A stretch of 64,000 nucleotides of DNA, taken from the NCBI RefSeq assembly GCF_014646255.1, contig NZ_BMNC01000013.1:62001-126000 (forward strand). The letters run 5' to 3'. Origin of the DNA: Lentzea pudingi (GTDB taxonomy: Bacteria > Actinomycetota > Actinomycetes > Mycobacteriales > Pseudonocardiaceae). The position numbers were made by a program, and so were the translations under genes. Positions 56,553 through 64,000 of the stretch are shown piece by piece (within the stretch, counting starts at the first letter, position 1; every line of letters begins with the position of its first letter). Below the pieces are notes generated by a model, which saw only the letters and a list, made by a program, of their open reading frames with translations, had not been told where the DNA came from and made no database searches.

Positions 56553-57553
56553 TGCAGCCCGTTCTCGCGGACTCGGTGCGGCTCACCGACGACGGCGTGC
56601 TGATCCTCGACCGCCGGCAGTTCCCGTTCGAACGGAACTGGGTGCTCTGCCGGACGGCCGAGGAGGTCGGACGGGCCATCGAGGACATGGTCACCCAGTC
56701 CTCGGGCCCGTACTTCGCGGTCTTGTACGGCATGGTGCTCAAGGCGCGCACCCTCGAAGCCCTCCCGTTCGAGCAGGCCCGCGCACAACTGGCGGACACC
56801 GCGCACCTGCTCGAGAACACCAGGCGCACCAACAACGCCCTGCGCAAAGCCACCAAGATCGTCCTGGAACACGTGGACGCCGCACGGGACATCGCCAGAG
56901 CACTTGAAGGCGCAAAAGAAGGCGACCGCAGGTACCGCGCCAAGAGCCAGGCACTGGGCGAGCACACGGCGAACCTGTTGCAGGACAACGCCACGGTGAT
57001 GACCCACTGCTGGGCCGACCTGTACCTGACGGAGACGGTCAGGGCCGCCCAAGAACAGAACAAGACACTGCGGTTCTTCTGCACGGAGACCAGGCCGTAC
57101 CTCCAGGGAGCCCGGCTCACCGCGGAGACGCTGATCGAGATGGGCGTCGACACCACGCTCATCACGGACGGCATGGGCGCCGCCGTGCTGCAAAGCGGCC
57201 AGGTCGACGCATTGGTCACGGCGGCCGACCGCGTCACCATGGACGGGCACGTCGTGAACAAGGTCGGCACACTGGGTCTGGCCGTGGCCGCGCACGCGTT
57301 CGGAGTACCGTTCCACGCCCAAGTGCAGGCACCCGATCTGCAAGCGCCCACGACGGACCACGTGGAGATCGAGTACCGCGATGGCTCGGAAGTGCTGCAG
57401 GTGCTGGGCAGGCCGAGTGCCACGCCGAGGGTGAAGGGGCACTACCCGGCGTTCGACGTGACGCCGCCGCGCTTCGTCACGACAGTGGTGACCGACCGGG
57501 GCGTCTACAACGCCGGTGAGCTCGACAAGTACTACGAGGGAGAACAGCGGTGA
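56552..57553 (+). CDS. mtnA: S-methyl-5-thioribose-1-phosphate isomerase
   Basis: 333 residues. eIF2B-like fold with the MtnA active-site motifs: Cys in FFCTETRPYLQGARLTAETL and Asp in TAADRVTMDGHVVNKVGT. It isomerises methylthioribose-1-phosphate to methylthioribulose-1-phosphate, the first shared step of methionine salvage. The N-terminus is divergent and shorter than in Bacillus MtnA. The stop overlaps mtnC. Confidence 0.88.
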   Translation: MQPVLADSVRLTDDGVLILDRRQFPFERNWVLCRTAEEVGRAIEDMVTQSSGPYFAVLYGMVLKARTLEALPFEQARAQLADTAHLLENTRRTNNALRKATKIVLEHVDAARDIARALEGAKEGDRRYRAKSQALGEHTANLLQDNATVMTHCWADLYLTETVRAAQEQNKTLRFFCTETRPYLQGARLTAETLIEMGVDTTLITDGMGAAVLQSGQVDALVTAADRVTMDGHVVNKVGTLGLAVAAHAFGVPFHAQVQAPDLQAPTTDHVEIEYRDGSEVLQVLGRPSATPRVKGHYPAFDVTPPRFVTTVVTDRGVYNAGELDKYYEGEQR

Positions 57554-58206
57554 GCAAGTGGGTCGTGCTCGACATCGAGGGCACGCTGAGCGCGACGGAC
57601 CAGGTGCTGGTCGTCCTCTACGACTACGCCCGCCCGAGGCTCGGTCCGTGGATCGAGCAGCACGGTGACGACCCGGTGGTCGCCGACGCCGTGCGGCAGA
57701 TCAAGGAACTCAGCGGCCACGACGACGTTGTCAAAGCGCTGCACGACTGGATGGACGCCGACCAGAAGGTCACGCCCCTCAAGACGTTGCAGGGCCTCAT
57801 CTGGCAGCAGGGGTACGCGCAGGGCGACCTGGTGGCGGAGTTCTTCCCGGACGTCGTCCCCGCGATCCGCAAGTGGCACGGCGACGGCGTGAAGCTCGCG
57901 ATCTTCTCCAGCGGCTCGGTCGCGGGCCAGATCGCGTTCTTCCAGCACACCACCGATGGCGACCTGACCCCGTTGCTGGAGCACCACTTCGACACGGTCA
58001 ACGCCGGCCCGAAGCGCGAGGCCGCGTCGTACCACAAGATCGCCGAGACGCTGCAGAGCGACGACATCACCTTCTACAGCGACGTTCCGGCCGAGCTGCA
58101 CGCCGCGCAGGAGGCGGGCTGGAAGACGGTCGGCGTCGCGCGCGCCGGCGAGCCGTACGCCAACGCGGACTTCTCGCCCCACCCGACGGTCTGGGAGCTC
58201 TCATGA
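57550..58206 (+). CDS. mtnC: Enolase-phosphatase E1 (2,3-diketomethylthiopentyl-1-phosphate)
   Basis: 218 residues from GTG 57550. HAD-superfamily features: LDIEGTLSA (nucleophile Asp), LAIFSSGSVAGQ (motif II), and YSDVPAELHAAQEAGWKTVGVARAG (motifs III/IV). The length and the VLDIEGT start are those of MtnC, which enolises and then dephosphorylates the diketo intermediate to acireductone. Stop overlaps mtnB by 4 nt. Confidence 0.9.
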   Translation: MSKWVVLDIEGTLSATDQVLVVLYDYARPRLGPWIEQHGDDPVVADAVRQIKELSGHDDVVKALHDWMDADQKVTPLKTLQGLIWQQGYAQGDLVAEFFPDVVPAIRKWHGDGVKLAIFSSGSVAGQIAFFQHTTDGDLTPLLEHHFDTVNAGPKREAASYHKIAETLQSDDITFYSDVPAELHAAQEAGWKTVGVARAGEPYANADFSPHPTVWELS

Positions 58207-58799
58207 CTGCGGAGCTGGCGAGGGAGTGCGTCCGCTTCGCGCAGATGGGCTGGATGCGCGGCACGAGCGGCAACCTCTCCGTTGTCCTGCAACGTGATCC
58301 GCTCCGCCTCGCCGTCACGGTCAGCGGCGTCGACAAGGGCGAGATCACCGCGGACGACAGCGTGGTCATCGACGTCGACGGCAACGCCGTGGACAGCGAC
58401 AAGGTCCCGTCCGCCGAAGCGGCCCTGCACGCCAGGATCGCGCACGTGGCCGGAGCGGGTGCCGTCGTGCACGTCCACGCGCTCGCCACGGTCGTCGCGG
58501 CGGAACACTGGCCCGACGGCGTGGTCCTCAAGGACCTGGAGATGCTCAAGGGCTTCGGCCGGTACGACCACGAAGAGGTCGTGATCCCGGTCGTCCGCAA
58601 CTCGCAGGACATGCTCGAACTGGGCGACGCCTTCGAGAAGGGCTTCGACCCGTTGGTCCCGGCGCTGCTCGTCGCACGGCACGGCGTGTACGTGTGGGGC
58701 GACGACCTCGTGCAGGCACGGCACCGGCTGGAATGCCTGGAGTGGCTGCTGCGCTTCAAGGTGGAGACGCGAGACATCTTTACGGGGAGGCACTCATGA
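58203..58799 (+). CDS. mtnB: Methylthioribulose-1-phosphate dehydratase
   Basis: 198 residues from ATG 58203. Class II aldolase fold with zinc ligands in VVHVHALATVVAA, substrate loop MRGTSGNLSV near the N-terminus and the late ARHGVYVWGDDLVQARHRLECLEWL. It dehydrates methylthioribulose-1-phosphate. Stop overlaps mtnD start; GGGGAGG before mtnD lies within this gene's end. Confidence 0.92.
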   Translation: MTAELARECVRFAQMGWMRGTSGNLSVVLQRDPLRLAVTVSGVDKGEITADDSVVIDVDGNAVDSDKVPSAEAALHARIAHVAGAGAVVHVHALATVVAAEHWPDGVVLKDLEMLKGFGRYDHEEVVIPVVRNSQDMLELGDAFEKGFDPLVPALLVARHGVYVWGDDLVQARHRLECLEWLLRFKVETRDIFTGRHS

Positions 58800-59359
58800 C
58801 GCTGCTGACGGTGTGGCCGGAAACCGGCCCCGAGGAGACCGTCCTCCGCACCACCGACGCCGAGGAGATCGCCACCGCGCTCAAGGAGCACGGCGTGCGT
58901 TTCAGCCGTTGGTCCGTTGTGGACGGTGTGACGGCAGAGAACGCTTTGCAGCTCTACGAGAAGGAAGTCACCCGCGTCAGCGAGACGGAGAGCTACGGCT
59001 ACGTCGACGCGATGGAGATGACCCCGGCCGACACGGACGAGTACCGCGCGAAGGCCGTCGAGTTCCGGAACAGGTTCCTCGCCGAGCACACGCACGACGA
59101 CGACGAGGACCGCTACTTCGCCCGTGGCGCAGGCGTTTTCTACCTGCACATCGGCGACAAGGTGTACGCGGTGTTCTGCACGGCGGGCGACCTGCTGAGC
59201 GTTCCGGCCAACACGACGCACTGGTTCGACATGGGCACGGAACCCGACTACGTGTCGATCCGGTTCTTCCACGACGACGACGGCTGGATCGGCAACTTCA
59301 CCGGCAGCGACATCGCCACCAGGTTCCCGACGTTCGACGAACTCCGCGCCGGCCTGTGA
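58796..59359 (+). CDS. mtnD: Acireductone dioxygenase
   Basis: 187 residues from ATG 58796. Cupin fold with the metal motif EHTHDDDEDRYFARG and the second His in TTHWFDMGTEPDYVSIRFF. With Fe(II) it yields the 2-keto-4-methylthiobutyrate precursor of methionine, with Ni(II) an off-pathway product and CO. The stop overlaps the aminopeptidase start (GTGA). Confidence 0.93.
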   Translation: MTLLTVWPETGPEETVLRTTDAEEIATALKEHGVRFSRWSVVDGVTAENALQLYEKEVTRVSETESYGYVDAMEMTPADTDEYRAKAVEFRNRFLAEHTHDDDEDRYFARGAGVFYLHIGDKVYAVFCTAGDLLSVPANTTHWFDMGTEPDYVSIRFFHDDDGWIGNFTGSDIATRFPTFDELRAGL

Positions 59360-60288
59360 TCGAGACAGGCGCGCTGGAGGTCGGCGACGGCCATTCGCTG
59401 TACTGGGAGACCTCCGGCAACCCGGACGGCAAACCCGCCGTCGTGCTGCACGGCGGTCCGGGGTCGGGAAGTTCTCCGCGCACGCGGAACCTGTTCGACC
59501 CGGACCGCTACCGCGTGGTCCAGTTCGACCAGCGCAACGCCGGCCGCAGCACCCCTCCGGCGAGCGACCCGGTCGTCGACCTGTCGGCGAACACCACCCA
59601 GCACCTCATCGCGGACATCGAGGCGTTGCGGATCCACCTGGGCATCGAGCGCTGGCTCGTCGAGGGCGGCTCGTGGGGCGTCACGCTCGGTCTCGCGTAC
59701 GCGCAAACCCATCCGGAACGGGTGACCGAGCTGGTGCTCGCGGCCGTGACCAGCGGCGACCGGAGCGAAACCGACTGGATCACCCGCGACATGGGCCGCG
59801 TCTTCCCGCGCGAGTGGGAACGGTTCCGCGACGGCGTGCCCTCCGCCGAACGCGACGGTGACCTGGCGGCGGCGTACAGCCGCCTGCTGCACGACCCCGA
59901 CCCGCAGGTCCGCGCTCGCGCCGCACACATGTGGTGCGAGTGGGAGGACACGCACATGTCGCTGGCTCCCGACGCCGAACCGTTCCTGTCGGTCGCCGAC
60001 CCGGATTTCCAGCTGACCTTCGCCCGCCTCGTGACGCACTACTGGTCCCACGGCTGCTTCTTGGAAGAAGGCCAGCTGCTGCGCGACATCGAGCGGCTGC
60101 ACGGAATTCCCGGCGTGCTGATCCACGGGCGCTACGACGTCAGCGGTCCGCTCGCCACGGCGTGGGCGCTGCACCGCGCCTGGCCCGGCAGTGAGCTCGT
60201 GGTCCTCGACGACACCGGCCACGGAGGCGGCAGCCTGTTCGCGGCGATTCGCGCGGCCACCGACCGCTTCGCCATTTCAAGAATGTGA
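59356..60288 (+). CDS. pip: Prolyl aminopeptidase (proline iminopeptidase)
   Basis: 310 residues from GTG 59356. Alpha/beta hydrolase with VVLHGGPGSGSSP (oxyanion), FDQRNAGRSTPP, nucleophile GGSWGVTLGLAYA, acid in HGRYDVSGP and the catalytic His in DTGHGG. The typical DQRGxGxS reads DQRNAGRS. It would release N-terminal proline from peptides. Being the last gene of the mtn operon is unusual; a functional link is not known. Confidence 0.9.
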   Translation: MIETGALEVGDGHSLYWETSGNPDGKPAVVLHGGPGSGSSPRTRNLFDPDRYRVVQFDQRNAGRSTPPASDPVVDLSANTTQHLIADIEALRIHLGIERWLVEGGSWGVTLGLAYAQTHPERVTELVLAAVTSGDRSETDWITRDMGRVFPREWERFRDGVPSAERDGDLAAAYSRLLHDPDPQVRARAAHMWCEWEDTHMSLAPDAEPFLSVADPDFQLTFARLVTHYWSHGCFLEEGQLLRDIERLHGIPGVLIHGRYDVSGPLATAWALHRAWPGSELVVLDDTGHGGGSLFAAIRAATDRFAISRM

Positions 60289-60308
60289 AAAGTTCGCCTA
60301 TCTGAACA

Positions 60309-60328
60309 TTGTTCCGGAAACTGAACAA
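60309..60328. promoter_or_regulatory. Inverted repeat before the Tat-exported lyase gene
   Basis: TTGTTC-N8-GAACAA surrounds the palindrome TTCCGGAA (60312-60319) in an A/T-richer intergenic stretch of 109 bp. It may be an operator near the promoter of the lyase-like gene. Confidence 0.4.
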
Positions 60329-60397
60329 AGTATTGATCCCTCCGGCCCTTGTCCTCACAGTGGTACAGACCACTTATCAAGGTCGGAGGGATTCAAC

Positions 60398-61075
60398 GTG
60401 GAAACCCCTGCACTCCACACGCGACGATCCGTGCTCGCCCTCGCGTTGACCGCACCCCTGCTCGTGGCACCGGCTGGCGCAGCCCTCGCCCAGCCGCCGT
60501 CCGCGCAGTGGGTGTCGGCGCCGTACACCTACACCGTCCAGAAGCCGTACAACCTCGCCACCAGCGCGCGGTACAAGTTCGAGAACGGCGTCCACACGAC
60601 GTGGGTGTACGACTACGACCAGCCGCACACCCAGGGCAGCCCGACGGACCCGCGCACCGAGCTGCGCTTCAACCAGGAGTACTCGAGCGGCTCGCGCGCC
60701 TGGGAGGGCGAGATCTACATCCCGGCCGGCGTCAGCGGCCCGACCGTCGTGCAGATCCTGCGCGGCAGCCGCCCCGACGGCACCCGTGCCACCGACGTGA
60801 TGCTCAACGTCGCCAACATCAACGGCGGCACCCTGCGCAAGGACAGCAACCAGGTCGTCGCGACGGGCATCTACAACAAGTGGTTCAAGATCCGCGTCGA
60901 ACACACCGCGGTCTCAGGCGGCCGCGGCACCGTGAAGACCTACTACAACGGCGCCCTGAAGCTGACCCACCAGGACGAAGGCCCGGCGACCCGGTACTTC
61001 AAGAACGGCGTCTACCACCACGGCAGCGGTCGCGCGGAGGCCCGCTTCCGCAACATCACCTACTGGCGCCAGTGA
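60398..61075 (+). CDS. Tat-exported concanavalin-A-like polysaccharide lyase-type protein
   Basis: 225 residues from GTG 60398 with GGAGGG 7 nt upstream. The N-terminus HTRRSVLALALTAPLLVAPAGAALA has the twin-arginine pattern. The mature domain is a beta-jelly roll like alginate lyase/PL7-PL20 proteins: TDPRTELRFNQEYSSG (R-x-E-L-R type), VVQILRG and YFKNGVYHHGSGRAEARFRNITYW. The substrate, an acidic polysaccharide, is unproven. It overlaps the convergent acetyltransferase by 16 nt. Confidence 0.78.
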   Translation: METPALHTRRSVLALALTAPLLVAPAGAALAQPPSAQWVSAPYTYTVQKPYNLATSARYKFENGVHTTWVYDYDQPHTQGSPTDPRTELRFNQEYSSGSRAWEGEIYIPAGVSGPTVVQILRGSRPDGTRATDVMLNVANINGGTLRKDSNQVVATGIYNKWFKIRVEHTAVSGGRGTVKTYYNGALKLTHQDEGPATRYFKNGVYHHGSGRAEARFRNITYWRQ

Positions 61076-61557
61076 CTCTGCTCGGCGCCCCAAGCCTCGT
61101 AGCGCTCGCCTTCGGTGAAGCCCAGCTTCGCCAGGAGACGCATTGAGGCCGTGTTGGCGACCTGCGTGTCGCTCGTGAGCGGCTCACCGGGGTGCGCGGC
61201 GGCGAACCAGTCGAGCGCCGCCGCACACGCCTCGTACGCGTAGCCCTTGCCCCACGACGACGGCAGGAACAGGAAGCCCAGATCGCGGTTCTCGCCCACC
61301 ACGTCGAACGTGATCATGCCGATCATCTCGCCGTCGAGTTCGACGACGAACAGGCCGTGGCGCCGGCCCGGAACGTCCGGCACCGTGCGTTCGAGCTCGT
61401 CACGCGGCTGGGCACCACCGATGTACGTGCCCACCTCTGGTGACGAGAACAGGTCGATGAACGCTTCCCGGTCGCTCGCCCCGGACTCGCGCAGCACGAG
61501 CCGTTCGGTCCGGATCGGGGCGGGTGGCCAGGAAGCGGGTCCGGTCATGGCATCCAC
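61060..61557 (-). CDS. GNAT acetyltransferase (RimJ/RimL-like)
   Basis: 165 residues; ATG 61557 or 61548. The acetyltransferase fold shows RTERLVLRESGASDREAF at the start, the GNAT acetyl-CoA loop LGFLFLPSSWGKGYAYEACAAAL and VANTASMRLLAKLGFTEGERY. RimJ/RimL relatives acetylate N-terminal or side-chain amines of proteins, antibiotics or small amines. Target not predictable. Confidence 0.9.
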   Translation of the reverse strand: MDAMTGPASWPPAPIRTERLVLRESGASDREAFIDLFSSPEVGTYIGGAQPRDELERTVPDVPGRRHGLFVVELDGEMIGMITFDVVGENRDLGFLFLPSSWGKGYAYEACAAALDWFAAAHPGEPLTSDTQVANTASMRLLAKLGFTEGERYEAWGAEQSHWRQ

Positions 61558-61559
61558 CC

Positions 61560-61565
61560 TAGAGT
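61560..61565 (+). promoter_or_regulatory. Leaderless -10 box of the asparaginase gene
   Basis: TAGAGT lies 7 nt before ATG 61573 and no Shine-Dalgarno is present, as in other leaderless actinobacterial genes. No good -35 is seen. Confidence 0.45.
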
Positions 61566-61572
61566 GGCTCGC

Positions 61573-62508
61573 ATGAGCTCACAGGTGGCGGTGGCATCGC
61601 TCGGCGGCACGATCACGATGACGGGCTCCGGTGCGGTGTCGCCGACCTTGGGCGCCCAGGACCTCGTCCAGGGCCTCGATGTCGGCGAGATCGCCACCCT
61701 CGCGACGATCCCCGGCGCCTCGCTCACCTTCACGACTCTCCTGGAAGCCTTCGACTGGGCCGACAAGCAGGTGTCCGAGGGCGCGCGGGGCGTCGTCGTC
61801 ATCCAGGGCACCGACACCCTCGAAGAGACCGCGTACTTCTTCGACTGCCTGTGGCCGCACGACGAACCGATCGTCGTCACCGGCGCCATGCGGCACCCAG
61901 GACTCCCCGGCGCCGACGGCCCGGCCAACCTCACCGCCGCCGTCTCCGTGGCAGCCGCCCAGAACTCCCGCGGCCGAGGCGCGCTGCTGGTCCTGAACGA
62001 CGAGATCCACGCCGCCCGCTGGGTCCGCAAGGCGCACAGCAGCCTGCCGAACGCCTTCGAGTCGTTCCCCGGCCCGCTCGGCCTCGTCGTCGAGGGCACC
62101 CCGCGGTACTTCCACCCCGCCTACCAGCAGACCGCGCTGCCCCGACCTGTCGACATGCCGGCGGTTCCGCTCATCGAGGCCACTGTGGACGATGACGGCG
62201 CCATCCTGGACTGGCTCGACGTCAAGGGTGTGGTGGTCGCGGCCACCGGTGCCGGGCACGTGTCGGCGGGCATGGCCGAGGCGATCTCGCGAGCCCGGTT
62301 CCCGGTCGTGGTGGCGTCGCGGACGGGCGCGGGGACGACCTTTCGCACCACCTACGGCTTCGTCGGATCCGAGTCCGACCTCATCAAGCGTGGGGTCGTG
62401 ATGGCCGGGTGGCTATGTCCCCGCAAGTCACGCGTGCTGCTGCGGCTCGCTATCGGCGCTATGCAACCTATCGGGGACGTTTTCGCAGCTCGCGGGGGCA
62501 TTTTCTAG
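61573..62508 (+). CDS. L-asparaginase
   Basis: 311 residues from ATG 61573; GTG 61564 is in frame but falls in the -10 box. The type I/II asparaginase motifs are present: SLGGTITM with the first catalytic Thr, VVIQGTDTLEETAYFFD with the second Thr/Asp pair, and VVTGAMRHPGLPGADGPANL. It hydrolyses asparagine to aspartate and ammonia. No signal peptide is seen, so the cytoplasmic type is likely. A T-rich stretch follows the stop. Confidence 0.92.
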   Translation: MSSQVAVASLGGTITMTGSGAVSPTLGAQDLVQGLDVGEIATLATIPGASLTFTTLLEAFDWADKQVSEGARGVVVIQGTDTLEETAYFFDCLWPHDEPIVVTGAMRHPGLPGADGPANLTAAVSVAAAQNSRGRGALLVLNDEIHAARWVRKAHSSLPNAFESFPGPLGLVVEGTPRYFHPAYQQTALPRPVDMPAVPLIEATVDDDGAILDWLDVKGVVVAATGAGHVSAGMAEAISRARFPVVVASRTGAGTTFRTTYGFVGSESDLIKRGVVMAGWLCPRKSRVLLRLAIGAMQPIGDVFAARGGIF

Positions 62509-62569
62509 CTCTTTTTCACCCGAACGAGCCAGTGGCATGGAGTAAATCCAAGCCATACCGTCATTGGGC

Positions 62570-63415
62570 ATGACCGCGATCATTTCCACCCCGTACAGCC
62601 GGGATCTCGGTGACGAACTACGTCATCTGAGGGAGACGTGCACGACGTTCCACGGCCGCGCGATGGCCGTTCAGCTGGGCTGGGACCCGAGCAAGGTGTC
62701 CGACGTCGAGCTGGGGAAGGTGCGGGCGAGCGAGGTCGACCTCGTGCAGTACCTGGCGACGTGCGGCAAGAACATCGACTTCGCGAACGAGTTCCGCCGC
62801 CGCTACTACAACGCCTTCGACCTGTTCTTCGCCCAATTGCCGGACGACCTGCGCACGCTCGTGATGACCGAAGCGATGGCCTCCAAGATCATCAGCTTGG
62901 ACATCATGACGATGCCCGGCCTTGTGCAGGTGGAGGACTACGTTCGGGAGTTGTTCGTCGACTCCCACATCGAGGCGCCGGAGGACATCGAGAAGTTCGT
63001 CCGGGCACGTATCGAGCGGCAGGCGATCCTGAAGCGGCCGAACCGTCCGGAGTGCCTGTTCTACGTGCACGAACTTGCGTTGCGGATGCAGTTGGGCACC
63101 GCCGCGATTCGTGAAGATCAGTACCTGCGGCTCCTCTTCAACACGCACATCATTCGGATCGTGCCAGCGCACATCACCGCGTTCCGTTCGCCGTGCGTGC
63201 TCTACGAGTTCGAGAAGGCACCTTCGGTCGTGTACTGCGAAACCGACATGGCGAAGGTGTTCGCCCAGGAGAAGACCGCTGTCGCACGGGCGAAGAGGCT
63301 CTTTCAGCGGCTGGATGCCGTCGCGCTGGATGAGGAACAATCGCGGAGCATGCTGATGGACTACATCAGCGCACTGCGAGAGGACTCAGATGTTCCAGGA
63401 TCGGGCTTGGCGTAA
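62570..63415 (+). CDS. XRE-family regulator with DUF5753 domain
   Basis: 281 residues from ATG 62570; a -10-like TACCGT 8 nt upstream suggests a leaderless mRNA. HTH: LGDELRHLRETCTTFHGRAMAVQLGWDPSKVSDVELGKV. The DUF5753 domain follows (FRRRYYNAFDLFFAQLPDD, IISLDIMTMPGLVQVEDYVRELF, ARIERQAILKRPNRPECLFYVHELALRMQLG). In actinomycetes these regulators pair with a DUF397 protein, as here, and form toxin-antitoxin-like or developmental (WhiJ/AbaA-type) modules. Confidence 0.93.
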   Translation: MTAIISTPYSRDLGDELRHLRETCTTFHGRAMAVQLGWDPSKVSDVELGKVRASEVDLVQYLATCGKNIDFANEFRRRYYNAFDLFFAQLPDDLRTLVMTEAMASKIISLDIMTMPGLVQVEDYVRELFVDSHIEAPEDIEKFVRARIERQAILKRPNRPECLFYVHELALRMQLGTAAIREDQYLRLLFNTHIIRIVPAHITAFRSPCVLYEFEKAPSVVYCETDMAKVFAQEKTAVARAKRLFQRLDAVALDEEQSRSMLMDYISALREDSDVPGSGLA

Positions 63416-63563
63416 GAGCAGCTACAGCGGCGGCAGCGGTTCTGGCAACTGCGTGGAGGTCTCGCTGGCCCAGAACGCGCTGGTCCGGGACACGAAGAAC
63501 GCGAGCGGTCCGGTACTCGCGTTCTCCACCTCTGCCTGGCGCGCCCTGCTCAGCTCGCTCTGA
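63390..63563 (+). CDS. DUF397 protein
   Basis: 57 residues from ATG 63390, overlapping the regulator gene by 26 nt. The DUF397 consensus is complete: WRKSSYSGGSGSGNCVEVSLAQNALVRDTKNASGPVLAFSTSAWRALL. It is the small partner of the upstream XRE-DUF5753 protein. Its stop overlaps the convergent radical SAM gene by 14 nt. Confidence 0.95.
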   Translation: MFQDRAWRKSSYSGGSGSGNCVEVSLAQNALVRDTKNASGPVLAFSTSAWRALLSSL

Positions 63564-64000
63564 CCACCGACGTGTTCGCGGTCTCGACCGTCACCCGCAC
63601 GGTCTGAGGCGCCAGCGACTGCAGGTACTGCGCGTGGTCCGAGCCGATCGTGTCGCTGAACGCGATGAACGCGAGCCGGGGGAGTTCGAACGCCGTGGTG
63701 GCGCAGAAGTCCTCCAGGCGGTCGAACCCGCGCCGGATGCCGGTGGCGTCGAGCCCGAACACGGCGTGCTGGTCGAGCTTCGCGGCACCGATGTCGAACA
63801 GGTGCAGCGCGTGCATGGCGTGCGTGAACGCCATCGCGCACACTTCGATGCGTGAGCACGACATGAGCAGCGTCCGCACCATCGACGGGTGCAGCGACTT
63901 GCCGGACGTGCGCAGGACGACGTCGATGCCCGCTGTGCGGAACAGCTCGACGATCTCGAACAGGCCGGGTACTCCGAGCGGCTCGCCGCCGCCCAGCGTG
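63550..64000 (-). CDS. Radical SAM-type protein, N-terminal part outside the window
   Basis: The open frame continues past the window end. The visible 150 residues start with TLGGGEPLGVPGLFEIVELFR, the GGE-type SAM-binding motif of radical SAM TIM barrels, then VVLRTSGKSLHPSMVRTLL. The C-terminal 100 residues (ALHLFDIGAAKLDQHAVFG, FELPRLAFIAFSDTIGSDHAQYLQSL) do not reveal a substrate. The CxxxCxxC cluster motif, if present, lies beyond base 64000. Confidence 0.65.
   Translation of the reverse strand, partial: TLGGGEPLGVPGLFEIVELFRTAGIDVVLRTSGKSLHPSMVRTLLMSCSRIEVCAMAFTHAMHALHLFDIGAAKLDQHAVFGLDATGIRRGFDRLEDFCATTAFELPRLAFIAFSDTIGSDHAQYLQSLAPQTVRVTVETANTSVVRAS

Noticed and set aside
1..64000. 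CRISPR arrays, transposases, integrases or prophage genes
   Set aside because: No spaced repeats, transposase DDE or integrase motifs were found on either strand.

Overview
This is GC-rich chromosomal DNA with abundant GTG starts, 4-nt stop/start overlaps and several probable leaderless genes. An ECF-type cobalamin cassette, a conservon-type sensor set, geosmin synthase, an AfsR/SARP regulator, an SAV2177-type methyltransferase and a DUF5753/DUF397 pair together point to a filamentous actinomycete. I infer Pseudonocardiaceae (Lentzea, Saccharothrix or similar); a genus call needs a database search. I see no rRNA, confident tRNA, CRISPR array, transposase or prophage gene.

Layout. 1-4.4 kb: a frameshifted short-chain dehydrogenase, a serine beta-lactamase-like lipoprotein, a small operon (membrane protein, XRE regulator, quinone-reductase-like enzyme) behind an inverted-repeat promoter, and an amidohydrolase. 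4.4-11.6 kb: a compact cluster of a GTP cyclohydrolase II-like enzyme, a 6-pyruvoyltetrahydropterin synthase-fold protein, a glycosyltransferase, a methyltransferase, a flippase-like membrane protein, a creatininase-family amidohydrolase, an MDR dehydrogenase, a CDP-alcohol phosphatidyltransferase, a DoxX-like protein and a RibD-type reductase. The cyclohydrolase has His where the catalytic Tyr should be, and the PTPS-fold protein has lost its catalytic residues. The set resembles an archaeal-style GTP to formamidopyrimidine to diaminopyrimidine route attached to glyco/lipid tailoring, for an unknown product. 11.7-21 kb: membrane sulfatase-fold enzyme, DinB proteins, a secreted alpha/alpha-toroid protein, a lipoprotein, a PAP2/histidine-kinase/response-regulator operon, and an acetate-type symporter with its DUF485 partner.

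21.3-26 kb is one translationally coupled operon joining an oxalate/formate-type MFS transporter, its 41-residue companion and conservon genes cvnA-cvnB-cvnC without the usual GTPase. A nitroreductase and an AfsR/SARP regulator follow. 30-37 kb holds a Uma2 protein, geosmin synthase, a secreted hydrolase with a P450, a methyltransferase and an FAD monooxygenase.

38.9-44.8 kb is a B12-riboswitch-headed operon: a sortase-anchored (LAVTG) alpha/alpha-barrel protein, two secreted DUF4430 proteins, and the EcfT, EcfA-EcfA and S components of an ECF transporter. The barrel and DUF4430 folds correspond to the alpha and beta domains of vertebrate intrinsic factor/transcobalamin, so I infer a split, cell-wall-displayed B12 capture system feeding an ECF importer. 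A paralogous barrel gene without a riboswitch lies at 14.2-15.2 kb.

44.8-64 kb: a secreted hexosaminidase, PfkB kinase, SurE, a MarR/OhrR-like regulator with a palindrome at its promoter, a hydrolase remnant, FAD-linked oxidase, aminotransferase, secreted PI-PLC-like protein, a low-complexity stretch, cold-shock protein with a strong terminator, a methionine-salvage operon (mtnA, mtnC, mtnB, mtnD) led by an acyl-CoA-dehydrogenase/SfnB-like flavoprotein and ending in a prolyl aminopeptidase, a Tat-exported lyase-like protein, asparaginase, an XRE-DUF5753/DUF397 pair and a truncated radical-SAM gene at the window edge.
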